Shown: positions 8,963-18,004 of the stretch, one piece after another
How the letters are laid out: every line of letters starts with the position of its first letter
Numbering within the stretch: the stretch's first letter is position 1
Notes under the pieces: generated by a model
Told to the model about the DNA's origin: nothing
Databases searched by the model: none
The model's input: the letters and a program-made list of their open reading frames with translations, nothing else
Assembly: GCF_014172405.1 (NCBI RefSeq)
Contig: NZ_WNXC01000007.1
Span: 248,001 to 312,000 of the forward strand
Direction: 5' to 3'
Origin: Pedobacter gandavensis
GTDB lineage: Bacteria; Bacteroidota; Bacteroidia; Sphingobacteriales; Sphingobacteriaceae
Length of the DNA: 64,000 bases
Made by a program: the position numbers and the translations under genes

Positions 8963-9430
8963 ATGAAAAACAACATAAATACGATAAAAAAACCACTCCT
9001 TGTACTTGCACTACTAATCAGTACTACGATGTTTTCTTTTGGACAGGATAACAATTCCTATAAAGCAAGTTTAAAAGAAATGATGAATGTTTCGGGATCC
9101 ACGGAATCCTACAAAGTAGCGATTGCGCAAACCATAAAAATGCTGAAAACTCAAAAGAGCAACGTTCCTGAATCTTTTTGGCTAGAATTTGAAGAAACTT
9201 TTAGCAAATCTGCACAGGAAGACCTATTTGACCTATTGCTTCCAATCTATGAAAAACACATTACTGAAAAGGAATTGAAAGATATTACCAAATTCTACAG
9301 CACACCAACCGGAAAAAAGTTTGCAGAGAAAACTCCTTTTATCTTGCGTGATTCCATGGAGGCAGGACAACAATGGGGAATGAAATTAGGCGAACAACTG
9401 GCAAAAAAAATGCAGGAAAAAGGGTATTAG
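8963..9430 (+). CDS. Secreted DUF2059-domain protein
   Basis: A 155-residue exported protein. Residues 1-28 are a signal peptide with a basic start, a leucine-rich core and a cleavage region ending SFGQ. The rest is helical and carries the DUF2059 pattern: a segment near 60-80 (FWLEFEETF), then LLLPIYEKH followed by LKDITKFYSTPTGKKFAEKTP. The conserved FY.TPTGKK stretch is the hallmark of the family. Function is unknown; the protein is probably periplasmic. It is divergent from the DEAD-box-like gene. Confidence 0.8.
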   Translation: MKNNINTIKKPLLVLALLISTTMFSFGQDNNSYKASLKEMMNVSGSTESYKVAIAQTIKMLKTQKSNVPESFWLEFEETFSKSAQEDLFDLLLPIYEKHITEKELKDITKFYSTPTGKKFAEKTPFILRDSMEAGQQWGMKLGEQLAKKMQEKGY

Positions 9431-9477
9431 TACTAAATTCCCAATTGAGCGGCTGATCAATCTTGATCGTTTAACAG

Positions 9478-9502
9478 AAAAAACGGGCAGAAATGCCCGT
9501 TT
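9478..9502 (-). terminator. Intrinsic terminator of the ABC exporter operon
   Basis: Read on the minus strand, AAACGGGCA / TGCCCGTTT form a 9-bp stem with a four-base loop, followed by six Ts. The hairpin overlaps the stop codon of the downstream ABC subunit. Confidence 0.85.
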
Positions 9503-11258
9503 AGCTTTTACGCTTACCTTTCAGTAAAAGATCCATCGCATGATCAAGTGTACCTGCACGAGTCACCTCACCAGAGTTCACAAAGAAAATCTCATCGGCA
9601 TTCTCAATCGTATTTAAACGGTGTGCAATAATCACCAGGGTGGTTTCTTTAGGTAATTTTTTAAGAATAGCACTCAGTAACTGTTCAGTAATGGTATCAA
9701 TATTAGCAGTCGCCTCATCCAGAATCAGTAATTCTGGATTCCTTAATACCGCCCTCATAAAAGCAATCAGCTGTTTTTGCCCCAAACTAATGTTATCAGA
9801 GCCAGAGGTAACGGCTGTATCCAGTCCATCTTCAAAAATGGCCAGTAAAGCATCCAGATTAGCCTCCCTGATCACCTCTTCTAACTGTGCGTTGGTATAA
9901 TCTTTATACTTACTATTGCCATATAAAATATTATCCCTCACTGTCCCGGTAAACAAAAACGGTTCTTGTAGAATAAAACCAATCTTAGCTGCACGTTCCT
10001 CATGACTATAAGCGCGTATATCCTTTCCACTCAGTAAAACAGTCCCTTCTGTAGCATCGTATAAACGTGCGATCAGGGATGCTGTAGTTGTTTTACCACC
10101 TCCTGTAGGACCAATCAGTGCATAAGTTTTCCCTTTTTCCAGGCTAAAGCTGATGTCATGCAAAATCTCCTTTCCTGCGGTATAAGAAAAATGGACATGT
10201 TTAAACTCCAGCAAAGCAGTAGAGGTTAAAGTATTTCCTTCCAGCTGTTGCAGGTCGTTTTTCATGGATAAAATCTGTGAGATCCTATCCCATCCCGCCA
10301 TCGCTACCTGGAAATTTGCCCACAAGGCGGCCAGCTGTCTTAAAGGATTGTAGAAATTAGTGGCATAAGAAAAATAACTCACCAGGAGTCCGATACTAAA
10401 CTGCCCTTGAGAAATCAGGTAAATACCAAACAGCAGGACGATCAACTGCGCCATACTCGAGAATAAACCATAGACTGGCATTAAAATATTATTTGCTAAG
10501 CCGGCACCAATCGCAGTTTTATAATTATGGCGGTTCGCTTCATCAAATCTCTTTCGGAAATAATCTCTTCTATTAAAGGCGATGATCACCTTGAAGTTAT
10601 TCAGACTTTCCTGAATCTCTGCACTCATCCCACCAACACTTTTCAGGTTGGAAGCATTTCTCCTTTTCACCCAAGGGGAAACCAGCGCAGTGAAAATCAA
10701 AATCAACACTGCAGGAACCAATGCCGCAGCCCCCAGCTCAAAATTGATCATCAATAAGAAAATACCGGCACCTGTCATCGTCACAATACTGCCAATAAAC
10801 TGCATCAGCGACTGGGAGAAAAACTGGTTAATCTTATCGGTGTCGTTGTTCACTCTGGAAATCAGATCTCCTGCTTTATTCTCATTAAAAAAGGCTACAG
10901 GAAGCTCCTGAAGCTTATTGAAAACCGCATTCCTAAGCGTGTACAACATGCGTTGCCCCACGCCACCCATCAATTTTGTCTGAAAATACCCCGTAAAGAA
11001 AGCCAGCAAATACATCGACAGTATAATCCCGCTAAAAACCAGAACGCCATGATAATCTTTGGTCCGGATATAAGCATCAATGGTATGTCCGATCAATAAT
11101 GGCCCCGTCAACAGCAAACAAGAATTCAAGAGAATAATTCCCGAGGCAATCCACAGGTTTCTCTTTTCTTCAGAAATTAATTGAATTAGTTTTTTTAAAG
11201 CCTGAAAAGTCGACTGTTTTTCTTCCTGGCCACTATTCTGGTTAAGATTGTAATTCAT
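9501..11258 (-). CDS. ABC exporter half-transporter, subunit B of a heterodimer
   Basis: A 585-residue protein with six transmembrane helices (about 35-330) fused to an ATPase domain. The ATPase has Walker A GPTGGGKT (383-390), Q-loop Q431, Walker B LILDE (511-515, with catalytic E515) and H-loop H546. Its signature motif is altered to SLGQK (491-495) instead of LSGGQ. The partner encoded just upstream has the complementary defects, so the two probably form an MdlA/MdlB- or TM287/288-type heterodimer with one active ATP site. The start overlaps the upstream gene's end by 17 bp, showing tight coupling. The substrate is unknown; lipids or drugs are usual for the family. Confidence 0.9.
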   Translation of the reverse strand: MNYNLNQNSGQEEKQSTFQALKKLIQLISEEKRNLWIASGIILLNSCLLLTGPLLIGHTIDAYIRTKDYHGVLVFSGIILSMYLLAFFTGYFQTKLMGGVGQRMLYTLRNAVFNKLQELPVAFFNENKAGDLISRVNNDTDKINQFFSQSLMQFIGSIVTMTGAGIFLLMINFELGAAALVPAVLILIFTALVSPWVKRRNASNLKSVGGMSAEIQESLNNFKVIIAFNRRDYFRKRFDEANRHNYKTAIGAGLANNILMPVYGLFSSMAQLIVLLFGIYLISQGQFSIGLLVSYFSYATNFYNPLRQLAALWANFQVAMAGWDRISQILSMKNDLQQLEGNTLTSTALLEFKHVHFSYTAGKEILHDISFSLEKGKTYALIGPTGGGKTTTASLIARLYDATEGTVLLSGKDIRAYSHEERAAKIGFILQEPFLFTGTVRDNILYGNSKYKDYTNAQLEEVIREANLDALLAIFEDGLDTAVTSGSDNISLGQKQLIAFMRAVLRNPELLILDEATANIDTITEQLLSAILKKLPKETTLVIIAHRLNTIENADEIFFVNSGEVTRAGTLDHAMDLLLKGKRKS

Positions 11259-12978
11259 AATTGCTTGTACTCTGTTGTGAGTTAAAAATTTGAACGTATT
11301 CCGGACTGGTTTTCAGCAGATCCTCATGTTTACCTTGTGCTACGATCTCGCCTTGCATCAATACAATCACTTTATCATAATGTGCTACTGCGGCAATCTT
11401 CTGCGTCACAGATAATAAAGTGATGCCAGGATAATTCTGTTGCACGTTTTCTAATATTCTCTTTTCGGTATGGTGATCTACGCGAGAGGTAAAATCATCT
11501 AATAACAAGACCTTAGGATTTACGGCCAATGCCCTTGCCAACATGATGCGCTGCTTTTGTCCGCCGGAAAGGTTAGAACCTCTTTCAGAAACGATCGTAT
11601 TCAGCTGCTCTGGTAATCCCGTTATAAAATCCTGCAATTCAGCAGTTGCAATCGCTTTTTCTAAAGATTGATCCGTTACCGTATCACTAAACGCAATATT
11701 TTCACGGATACTCATGTTAAAGATGATGCTGTCCTGGAATACAAAACCGACCTGCTGATGAAAAGCTTCAGGATTATACTCCTTAATATCATGACCATCG
11801 AAACGCACTTCCCCTGTGTCTGGGGGAATCAATCCGGTAAGGATATATAGTAATTGAGACTTCCCTGCTGCTGTGGGACCGATAATGGCGGTCTTAGAGC
11901 CAGCTTCCAGGCTGAAAGAGACATTTTTTAATGCTGGTTTCTGCCCATAAGAGACAGAAACGTCTTTTAATTCAATCGCGCCTTGTAACAGTTGGGTAAT
12001 TTTCCCTTCTGCCGGACTTTCTTTGATATTCAATACGCCCTCAATCCGTTTATACGAAGTTGTGGCCTGAGCAATCACGTTACTCATGAAACCGATCACC
12101 AAAATTGGAAAAATCAGTAAACTCAGGTAGCTGTTAAAGGCGGCAAACTCTCCCAGAGACATCGTGCCCTGGATTACAAAATGACCACCGAGAGCAAGAA
12201 TAGTTAGACCCGCCAGATTGGCCACAAAAATAATCAGCGGGATTAAGCCCGCAAACAATTTCAAAATCGCCAATCCAAGGTCTCTTGCCTGTGCATTGGC
12301 AGATAAAAATTTACTGTATTCCAATTGTTGGGAATTGATTACGCGAATCAATGCGGCGCCCAAAATACTTTCATTGATCACTTTATTGAGCCAATCAATC
12401 ACCTCTCTACTCTTTTTGAACAAAGGCTTTACCTTACTGAGCACCAGGTAAAAAGCTGTTCCAATGATCGGCACAATAGAAATTACGGCTAAAGCCAGTC
12501 GCCAGTTTAAGCCCAGCAACAAAATACTTGCACCGACAATCAGGAATATTGAAGAGGCTATAGAAACGATCGCCTGCGATACAAAAGACTTGATCGCATC
12601 TACGTCGGCCGTTAAATTGGTTAATAATTTTGAAGGATTTGCCTGTTCTATATAAGCATGGCTCTGACGAGAAATCTGATCGGAAAGCTGCCTTCTAAGA
12701 TCTCTGGCCACCCGTTCCGAAGCATAGGTCTGCACCACACTCTGCAAATAAGTAAAGATGAAGATCAGCAAAATCGCCCCAGAAAACTCAATCAATACTG
12801 GCTTAATCAGGAAATGACCGGCGGTATAAGCATCTATGCCATTGGCAATCAATTTAGGCAACAGTAAGTTGACCCCATTACTCAGCAATGCCAGGAAGAT
12901 CAATAAATAGATCATTCCACGATAAGGCTTCAGCAGACTAAAAACACTAGATTTTTTCTCTTTTACTGTTGCTTTCAT
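11242..12978 (-). CDS. ABC exporter half-transporter, subunit A of a heterodimer
   Basis: A 578-residue half-transporter. The N-terminal six-helix domain spans about 20-310. The ATPase has Walker A GPTAAGKS (367-374), Q-loop Q415 and an intact LSGGQ signature (470-474). Walker B is VLLLDD (490-495), with D495 in place of the catalytic glutamate. The switch histidine is replaced by Q526 in SVTQK. These changes mark the non-hydrolysing half of a heterodimeric exporter. It is first in the two-gene operon. A TAnnTTTG element and an inverted repeat lie just upstream. Confidence 0.9.
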   Translation of the reverse strand: MKATVKEKKSSVFSLLKPYRGMIYLLIFLALLSNGVNLLLPKLIANGIDAYTAGHFLIKPVLIEFSGAILLIFIFTYLQSVVQTYASERVARDLRRQLSDQISRQSHAYIEQANPSKLLTNLTADVDAIKSFVSQAIVSIASSIFLIVGASILLLGLNWRLALAVISIVPIIGTAFYLVLSKVKPLFKKSREVIDWLNKVINESILGAALIRVINSQQLEYSKFLSANAQARDLGLAILKLFAGLIPLIIFVANLAGLTILALGGHFVIQGTMSLGEFAAFNSYLSLLIFPILVIGFMSNVIAQATTSYKRIEGVLNIKESPAEGKITQLLQGAIELKDVSVSYGQKPALKNVSFSLEAGSKTAIIGPTAAGKSQLLYILTGLIPPDTGEVRFDGHDIKEYNPEAFHQQVGFVFQDSIIFNMSIRENIAFSDTVTDQSLEKAIATAELQDFITGLPEQLNTIVSERGSNLSGGQKQRIMLARALAVNPKVLLLDDFTSRVDHHTEKRILENVQQNYPGITLLSVTQKIAAVAHYDKVIVLMQGEIVAQGKHEDLLKTSPEYVQIFNSQQSTSNYELQS

Positions 12979-13031
12979 ATTTCAATTTTCTCTATTTACA
13001 AGGTTTAGATAACCTCATAACGCTATATTTT

Positions 13032-13053
13032 TACAGTATACAAATGTACTGTA
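13032..13053 (-). promoter_or_regulatory. Promoter and overlapping dyad of the ABC exporter operon
   Basis: On the minus strand TACATTTG (complement of 13041-13048) fits the -7 consensus, with a TTG 21 bp upstream. It lies inside the inverted repeat TACAGTA (13032-13038) / TACTGTA (13047-13053). A repressor bound there would block the promoter. The regulator is not identified. Confidence 0.5.
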
Positions 13054-13087
13054 CATTAAAACAAGTTAACAAACCTGTTCAAACTAC

Positions 13088-14308
13088 TTACTTAAATCTG
13101 ATCGCTTTTAGTGGCGAAATTTTACTCACTAGTAAAGAAGGAAGGATCAGCACCACGAAACAAATCACTACGATTCCTATATTCAAGACCAAAACATCTA
13201 CAAAATGGAGTTCTACCGGCACATAAGACAAGTAATATGAACCTTGATCCAATTTAAAAACATGGGTGTATTTTTGTATAAAACCCAGTCCTAGTCCGAG
13301 GATATTCCCCAATAACAAGCCGATCCCTACCAGGTACACCGCATTGTACAAGAAGATTTTGATGACACTATAATCTGTCATCCCAAAAGCTTTCAGCATT
13401 CCAATCATATTGGTGCGTTCCAAAATCATGATCAGCAATGCGGTAATCATATTTATCACGCCTACAATCATCATCAGAATCAGTAAAACACGGGTATTGA
13501 CATCCAGTAAGGAAAGCCAGGTAAAAATGGCTGGAAAAAATTCGGCTACCGATTCGGACCTGAGGTTTACCTCCAGATTTTCATAAATCCCGGTGGAGAC
13601 TTCCTTTAATTTCGAAAAGTCTTTGATGCGGATCTCTAACCCACCAATCTCATTGGGGCCCCAATTGTTCAGTCGGCGAATCACATTCATATCGCCCAAC
13701 ACAAATCCCTTATCAATTTCTTCTACACCAACTGCATAAATTCCTACAATCTTAAACGGCCGCTTCCTTGGTGGGTCCTGAACAAAGTACATGATAAAAT
13801 CATCGCCGGTTTTCAGCTTCAACCGGTTTGCCGTAAACTGAGAAATCATGATCTCTTTCATCGCCTGTGCACTATCGGCGAAATTGATCACCCTACCATC
13901 GACCAAATGGTTTTTAATATAATCCCAGTTGAAACTTTTATCGATGCCTTTGAAATTTATCCCTTCCACCTCATCGTTGACCGCTATGATGGCCGGTTTT
14001 GTAGCATATGGCTGATAATAGGCCACATTAGGGTTTGTCTTTAAATGTTGTAACGTTTCCCCTCCAGGAACAAATGGTGTCTGTTCAAAGGAATTGTTCA
14101 GGTCGAATTTGAAAATGCGTACATCCCCGATGTAGCCCCTCACCTTTTCCTGAATCTCCGTTTTAAACCCTTTAATAATGGCTACAGAAAGCATCATGAC
14201 CGCCAAACTGAGCATTACGCCTGCAATCGCAATGCGAACGATCAGTTTAGAAAAAGTACGCTCAGATTTGATGGCTATACGCCTTGCTATGAAATATTCT
14301 ATGTTCAA
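13088..14308 (-). CDS. LolC/E-type (FtsX/MacB-fold) ABC permease
   Basis: A 406-residue inner-membrane permease. It has an N-terminal helix at about 24-47, a large periplasmic domain (about 50-260), and three C-terminal helices with the FtsX-domain hallmarks ERTNMIGMLKAFGM and SPLKAIRFK (last nine residues). The start resembles lipoprotein-releasing LolC/LolE, so it may move lipoproteins to the outer membrane carrier. No LolD-type ATPase is adjacent. Its ATPase would have to be encoded elsewhere, as is common in Bacteroidota. It is transcribed on its own, upstream of the ABC exporter operon. Confidence 0.8.
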   Translation of the reverse strand: MNIEYFIARRIAIKSERTFSKLIVRIAIAGVMLSLAVMMLSVAIIKGFKTEIQEKVRGYIGDVRIFKFDLNNSFEQTPFVPGGETLQHLKTNPNVAYYQPYATKPAIIAVNDEVEGINFKGIDKSFNWDYIKNHLVDGRVINFADSAQAMKEIMISQFTANRLKLKTGDDFIMYFVQDPPRKRPFKIVGIYAVGVEEIDKGFVLGDMNVIRRLNNWGPNEIGGLEIRIKDFSKLKEVSTGIYENLEVNLRSESVAEFFPAIFTWLSLLDVNTRVLLILMMIVGVINMITALLIMILERTNMIGMLKAFGMTDYSVIKIFLYNAVYLVGIGLLLGNILGLGLGFIQKYTHVFKLDQGSYYLSYVPVELHFVDVLVLNIGIVVICFVVLILPSLLVSKISPLKAIRFK

Positions 14309-14518
14309 ACTTTTGCTATAAATAGTGACTTAGCAAAAATACGCCTACTGCATTTTTACAGCGATAAAGTTGCGAATATTATGTGAATTTCACTACTTTA
14401 AATATCAGGTCGCTCTAGCTATAAATACGATACTGCTTTTTCTATCCTTGTCTATGCGCTCCAACCATGCCCAACAGACGAATTCACCAATAAGTTTCAA
14501 AGCCATAAATCGGCTGAC
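14309..14518. other. Intergenic spacer, left part
   Basis: No ORF, RNA gene or clear hairpin is seen in this part of the 545-bp gap between the LolC/E-type gene (minus) and the NamZ-like gene (plus). The right part (14519-14813) is a repeat array described separately. Confidence 0.5.
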
Positions 14519-14813
14519 ATCTTGATATCTATACTCCAAAATCAGACCTAAAAACCATGGTAATGGAAACCTCAACAAGACAGATATCTTGATATAAACA
14601 AATCAACATATCCAATTTCAAGCAAGCCAAGGCACATACAAGACAAAAAGATATCTATATATAAAAACATCTTCACATCTAAACATCTTTACGTCTTTAT
14701 GGTTATGATATCTTCCTATCTTTATAAAAAGGATATCTAAATATCTAGATCCTTAAGACATCTACACCTCTTTACATCTACTCCTTTTAGATCATATCTC
14801 AATTTTCTTATCT
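14519..14813. repeat. Degenerate 8-bp periodic ATCT/GATATC array
   Basis: ATCT occurs 16 times in 295 bp. It is often spaced 8, 16 or 17 bases apart, for example at 14669, 14677 and 14685, then 14710 and 14718, then 14735 and 14743. The palindrome GATATC occurs five times (14524, 14583, 14650, 14707, 14732). No reading frame explains it. It ends about 40 bp before the start of the NamZ-like gene. Confidence 0.6.
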
Positions 14814-14853
14814 TTATCATTCTATAACAAGCGATCAATAAACAATTTCCTCC

Positions 14854-16143
14854 ATGAAAACATCCCGTTCCTCCATACTTTTACTTGCCGGCCTGAGTTT
14901 GAATTTAGCAGCCTGTGCGGCGGGCCACCGTACCAGCCCAACAAGTACGGCGACAACGAAAGCAATAGAAAAGAAAGCCCAAGAAAAACCGCTGGCTAAA
15001 GCTAAGGTTCAAGAGCATGACATTCGTACCGGAGCGGAACAAACGGAAAAATACCTGCCCTATCTGCAAGGAAAACGTGTTGGAATGGTGGTCAATCCTA
15101 CCTCAATCATTGGTAAAGAAACAACCGTTGATAGTTTATTGAAACTAGGCGTAAACATTGTGAAAATATTTGGACCGGAACACGGGTTTAGAGGTGATGC
15201 AAGCGCAGGAATCCATGTAAACGACGCGGTAGATACCAAAACAGGAATCAAAGCGGTCTCTTTATATGGCAAACATGCTACACCAAGCAAAGAAGATCTT
15301 GCAGACGTAGATGTCATGATTTTTGACATTCAAGATGTGGGCGTGCGTTTTTACACGTACATCAATACACTACAACACGTCATGGAAGCCTGTGCTGCTC
15401 AAAATAAAGAAGTGCTCATTCTGGATCGTCCAAACCCAAATGGTTTCTATATTGACGGCCCTATCCTTGACCCGAAATTAGTTTCCGGAATTGGCTTACA
15501 GCCCATCCCTATTGTCCACGGACTTACCGTTGGCGAATATGCACAAATGTTAAATGGAGAAGGATGGCTAAAAAATAAGCTGAAGTGCAAAATCAAGATC
15601 ATTAAAGTGGCCAATTACAACCACGACCTCCCTTATGAGCTCCCGGTAAAACCATCACCGAACCTAAATACGGCACAATCGATTTTGGTATACCCAACCA
15701 CTTGCTTGTTTGAGGGTACTTATTTAAACCATGGCCGTGGTACCATGTACCCATTCACCGTAATTGGGGCACCTGCACTGAAAGGGAAATACAGCTTCAG
15801 TTTTACACCAAAAAGCATCAAAGGAATGGCGGAAACGCCAATATTCGTCAATAAAGTTTGCTACGGAATAGACTTAAGAGACTACGATACCGAAAAAATC
15901 CGCAGCAGCAAAGCCTTGAACTTAAACTGGCTGATCGAATTGTATCAGGCCTCCCCTAACAAAGCTGATTTCTTCAACTACAAACTCAGCAATCAGATGA
16001 ATAATTTTGATAAACTGGCTGGCGATTCCAGCTTGAGACTACAAATCATTGCCGGAAAATCAGAAAAGGAAATTCGTGCGAGCTGGGAACCAGGTTTAAC
16101 ACGCTATAAAACAATGCGCAAGAAATATTTATTATATCCATAA
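14854..16143 (+). CDS. DUF1343 lipoprotein, NamZ-like exo-beta-N-acetylmuramidase (GH171)
   Basis: A 429-residue lipoprotein with a lipobox ending LAAC (C21), so it is anchored in the envelope. Its core carries the DUF1343 pattern: GKRVGMVVNPTS, FGPEHGFRG (E109, H110), DIQDVGVRFYTYI and LDRPNPNGFYIDGP. Characterised family members (NamZ, glycoside hydrolase family 171) remove N-acetylmuramic acid from the ends of peptidoglycan fragments. A role in cell-wall turnover or recycling is therefore likely here, but it is inferred. A lysine- and alanine-rich linker (about 25-50) follows the lipid anchor. It stands alone downstream of the ATCT array. Confidence 0.85.
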   Translation: MKTSRSSILLLAGLSLNLAACAAGHRTSPTSTATTKAIEKKAQEKPLAKAKVQEHDIRTGAEQTEKYLPYLQGKRVGMVVNPTSIIGKETTVDSLLKLGVNIVKIFGPEHGFRGDASAGIHVNDAVDTKTGIKAVSLYGKHATPSKEDLADVDVMIFDIQDVGVRFYTYINTLQHVMEACAAQNKEVLILDRPNPNGFYIDGPILDPKLVSGIGLQPIPIVHGLTVGEYAQMLNGEGWLKNKLKCKIKIIKVANYNHDLPYELPVKPSPNLNTAQSILVYPTTCLFEGTYLNHGRGTMYPFTVIGAPALKGKYSFSFTPKSIKGMAETPIFVNKVCYGIDLRDYDTEKIRSSKALNLNWLIELYQASPNKADFFNYKLSNQMNNFDKLAGDSSLRLQIIAGKSEKEIRASWEPGLTRYKTMRKKYLLYP

Positions 16144-16161
16144 CAAAGATTTATTTGTTCC

Positions 16162-16177
16162 CAGGGTCTCTACCCTG
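16162..16177 (+). repeat. Small hairpin after the DUF1343 gene
   Basis: CAGGGT (16162-16167) and ACCCTG (16172-16177) with a four-base loop. No T-run follows, so at best it is a weak transcript-end structure. Confidence 0.3.
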
Positions 16178-16209
16178 CAATTGGATAAAATAAGCGCAAT
16201 AATAATTGT

Positions 16210-16217
16210 TATTTTTG
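16210..16217 (+). promoter_or_regulatory. -7 element TATTTTTG of fmt
   Basis: A TAnnTTTG match ending 19 bp before the fmt ATG. A -33 TTG at the usual distance is not seen. Confidence 0.5.
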
Positions 16218-16236
16218 TCGGCTAAAACAATGGACA

Positions 16237-17145
16237 ATGAGAGTAGTTTTTATGGGTACGCCCGATTTTGCCGTAGCTTCTTTAAATGCTTTAGTAGAAG
16301 CAGGATTTAATGTAGTCGGGGTGGTTACTGCCGCCGACAAACCTGCCGGAAGGGGACAGAAACTTCAGGAAAGTGCCGTAAAACAATATGCTGTAGCCAA
16401 AGGATTAAAAGTATTACAACCTTTAAAATTGAAAGACCCTGAATTTATTCAGGAATTGAAAGATTTAAAAGCAGATTTACAAGTGGTGGTTGCTTTTCGC
16501 ATGTTACCAGAAATGGTATGGAATATGCCTGCCAAAGGAACGATCAACCTTCATGCTTCTCTATTGCCACAATATCGTGGAGCTGCACCGATCAATCATG
16601 CCATCATCAATGGTGAAAAAGAGAGTGGCGTGACTACCTTTTTCCTGAAGCATGAAATCGACACAGGAGATGTCATCTTCTCTGAGCGCGTTGCGATCGG
16701 TGACGATGAAACTGCAGGAGAACTACACGATCAGCTCATGAACGTAGGCGCAGGCCTATTGGTGAAGACTGTAAAAGCAATTGAAGAAGGTAATTACACT
16801 GAACAGGCACAAATTCAAAGTGATTCACTGAAGCATGCGCCCAAAATTTTTAAAGAACATTGCCTGATTAACTGGGATCAACCAGCGAAGACAGTTTATA
16901 ATTTAATCCGCGGATTAAGCCCATATCCGACCGCCTATACCAAACTTGCTGAAAAAACATTGAAAGTATTCAAAGCGGAACTGGAAAATGAAATACCAGA
17001 CATTGAAGCAGGGAAATTCTTATCAGACGGAAAGACTTATCTGAAATTCGCTGCCAAAGACGGCTATATCAAATTAACGGATCTTCAGTATGAAGGTAAA
17101 AAACGAATGACTGTAGCAGAATTTTTAAGGGGAATGCGTTTGTAA
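16237..17145 (+). CDS. fmt: Methionyl-tRNA formyltransferase
   Basis: A 302-residue cytoplasmic enzyme that formylates initiator Met-tRNA using 10-formyltetrahydrofolate. The N-terminal Rossmann domain begins RVVFMGTPDFAV. The catalytic residues N104, H106 and D142 line up with N106, H108 and D144 of E. coli Fmt, and the signature HASLLPQYRGAAPI follows N104. The C-terminal OB-like tRNA-binding domain covers about 205-300. The length is normal. It converges with the class IV aminotransferase gene, with only 19 bp between the stops and no terminator hairpin visible. Confidence 0.97.
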   Translation: MRVVFMGTPDFAVASLNALVEAGFNVVGVVTAADKPAGRGQKLQESAVKQYAVAKGLKVLQPLKLKDPEFIQELKDLKADLQVVVAFRMLPEMVWNMPAKGTINLHASLLPQYRGAAPINHAIINGEKESGVTTFFLKHEIDTGDVIFSERVAIGDDETAGELHDQLMNVGAGLLVKTVKAIEEGNYTEQAQIQSDSLKHAPKIFKEHCLINWDQPAKTVYNLIRGLSPYPTAYTKLAEKTLKVFKAELENEIPDIEAGKFLSDGKTYLKFAAKDGYIKLTDLQYEGKKRMTVAEFLRGMRL

Positions 17146-17164
17146 ACCCCTTTATACTCTTTTC

Positions 17165-18004
17165 TTACATTTCATTTAATCTTGCACTCAGGTATTTTGA
17201 GATTTCATTGAAATAGCGTTTCCTGCCATATCCCATTACCCACCTGATCCCTCCGGTTGCGTTCGTGATGAAGACCTCTTCAGCCGCATTCAACACTTCC
17301 GGGTTAATCTGAGCTTCGGTTAATGGGATATTATGGCTTTTAGCCATCCCCATCACCACATTTCTCATCACCCCGGCAATACAACCTTCCGACAATGCAG
17401 GCGTATAAATCTGCTTATCATAGACCACAAAAATGTTGGAGCTGATACTTTCACACAGAAAACCTTGTTGATTTAAAATAAAAGCCTCATCCAGGTTATA
17501 TTGCTTCTTATACAAACCAGCCATTACAAACAGCAAGGAATTGGTGGTTTTATAATTAGAAAGCTTATTGATAGGTTTAGTGATGTCATCATAGACATCA
17601 ATGATTAGTCCTTTTTTGTTCAGATCATAGCTGCTTTGAGGAAGCGCAGTTGCTTCCAACACATAACCGGACTTGTTGGTATCTGGCGTATATAAACCTG
17701 CACCAGCTCTATAAACGGACAAGCGGAAGCGCACATTATCTTTCAGTTTATTTCTTTTACAGAGTTCAGCTGTTTTCTGTTTTAAGAAATACTCGTCCAT
17801 CAACTCCGCACCATCCATCTTCAAAGCCTTCATGCCTGCCTTTAGGCGATCCGCATGAAGTTCTGCAAATTTGAGTGTCCCGTTGTTCATACGCATAGAT
17901 TCAAACAGGCCATCACCATATCTAAACGCCCGGTTTTCCACCCCAAAAACAGGGTGGTTTGCCGCTACGAACTCGTCATTATGTAAAATATATTCTTGTT
18001 GCAT
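17165..18004 (-). CDS. Class IV PLP aminotransferase/lyase, PabC-like
   Basis: A 279-residue fold-type IV PLP enzyme. The PLP lysine is K152 in SNYKTTN; GDGLFESMRM (30-39) and the EEVFITNATGG segment near 242-252 are typical of the family. GDGLFES is closer to aminodeoxychorismate lyase (PabC) and D-amino-acid transaminase than to branched-chain aminotransferases. A pabB-type gene lies about 20 kb away in this window, which fits a PabC role in folate synthesis, but the specificity is inferred. Its ATG directly abuts the stop codon of rluD, so the two are co-transcribed. Confidence 0.8.
   Translation of the reverse strand: MQQEYILHNDEFVAANHPVFGVENRAFRYGDGLFESMRMNNGTLKFAELHADRLKAGMKALKMDGAELMDEYFLKQKTAELCKRNKLKDNVRFRLSVYRAGAGLYTPDTNKSGYVLEATALPQSSYDLNKKGLIIDVYDDITKPINKLSNYKTTNSLLFVMAGLYKKQYNLDEAFILNQQGFLCESISSNIFVVYDKQIYTPALSEGCIAGVMRNVVMGMAKSHNIPLTEAQINPEVLNAAEEVFITNATGGIRWVMGYGRKRYFNEISKYLSARLNEM

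Noticed and set aside
8842..9054. Longer N-terminus of the DEAD-box-like gene (start at 9054)
   Set aside because: The extension is strongly hydrophobic, overlaps the start of the divergent DUF2059 gene, and contains a TAnnTTTG promoter element. The GTG at 8841 gives a normal Q-motif start.
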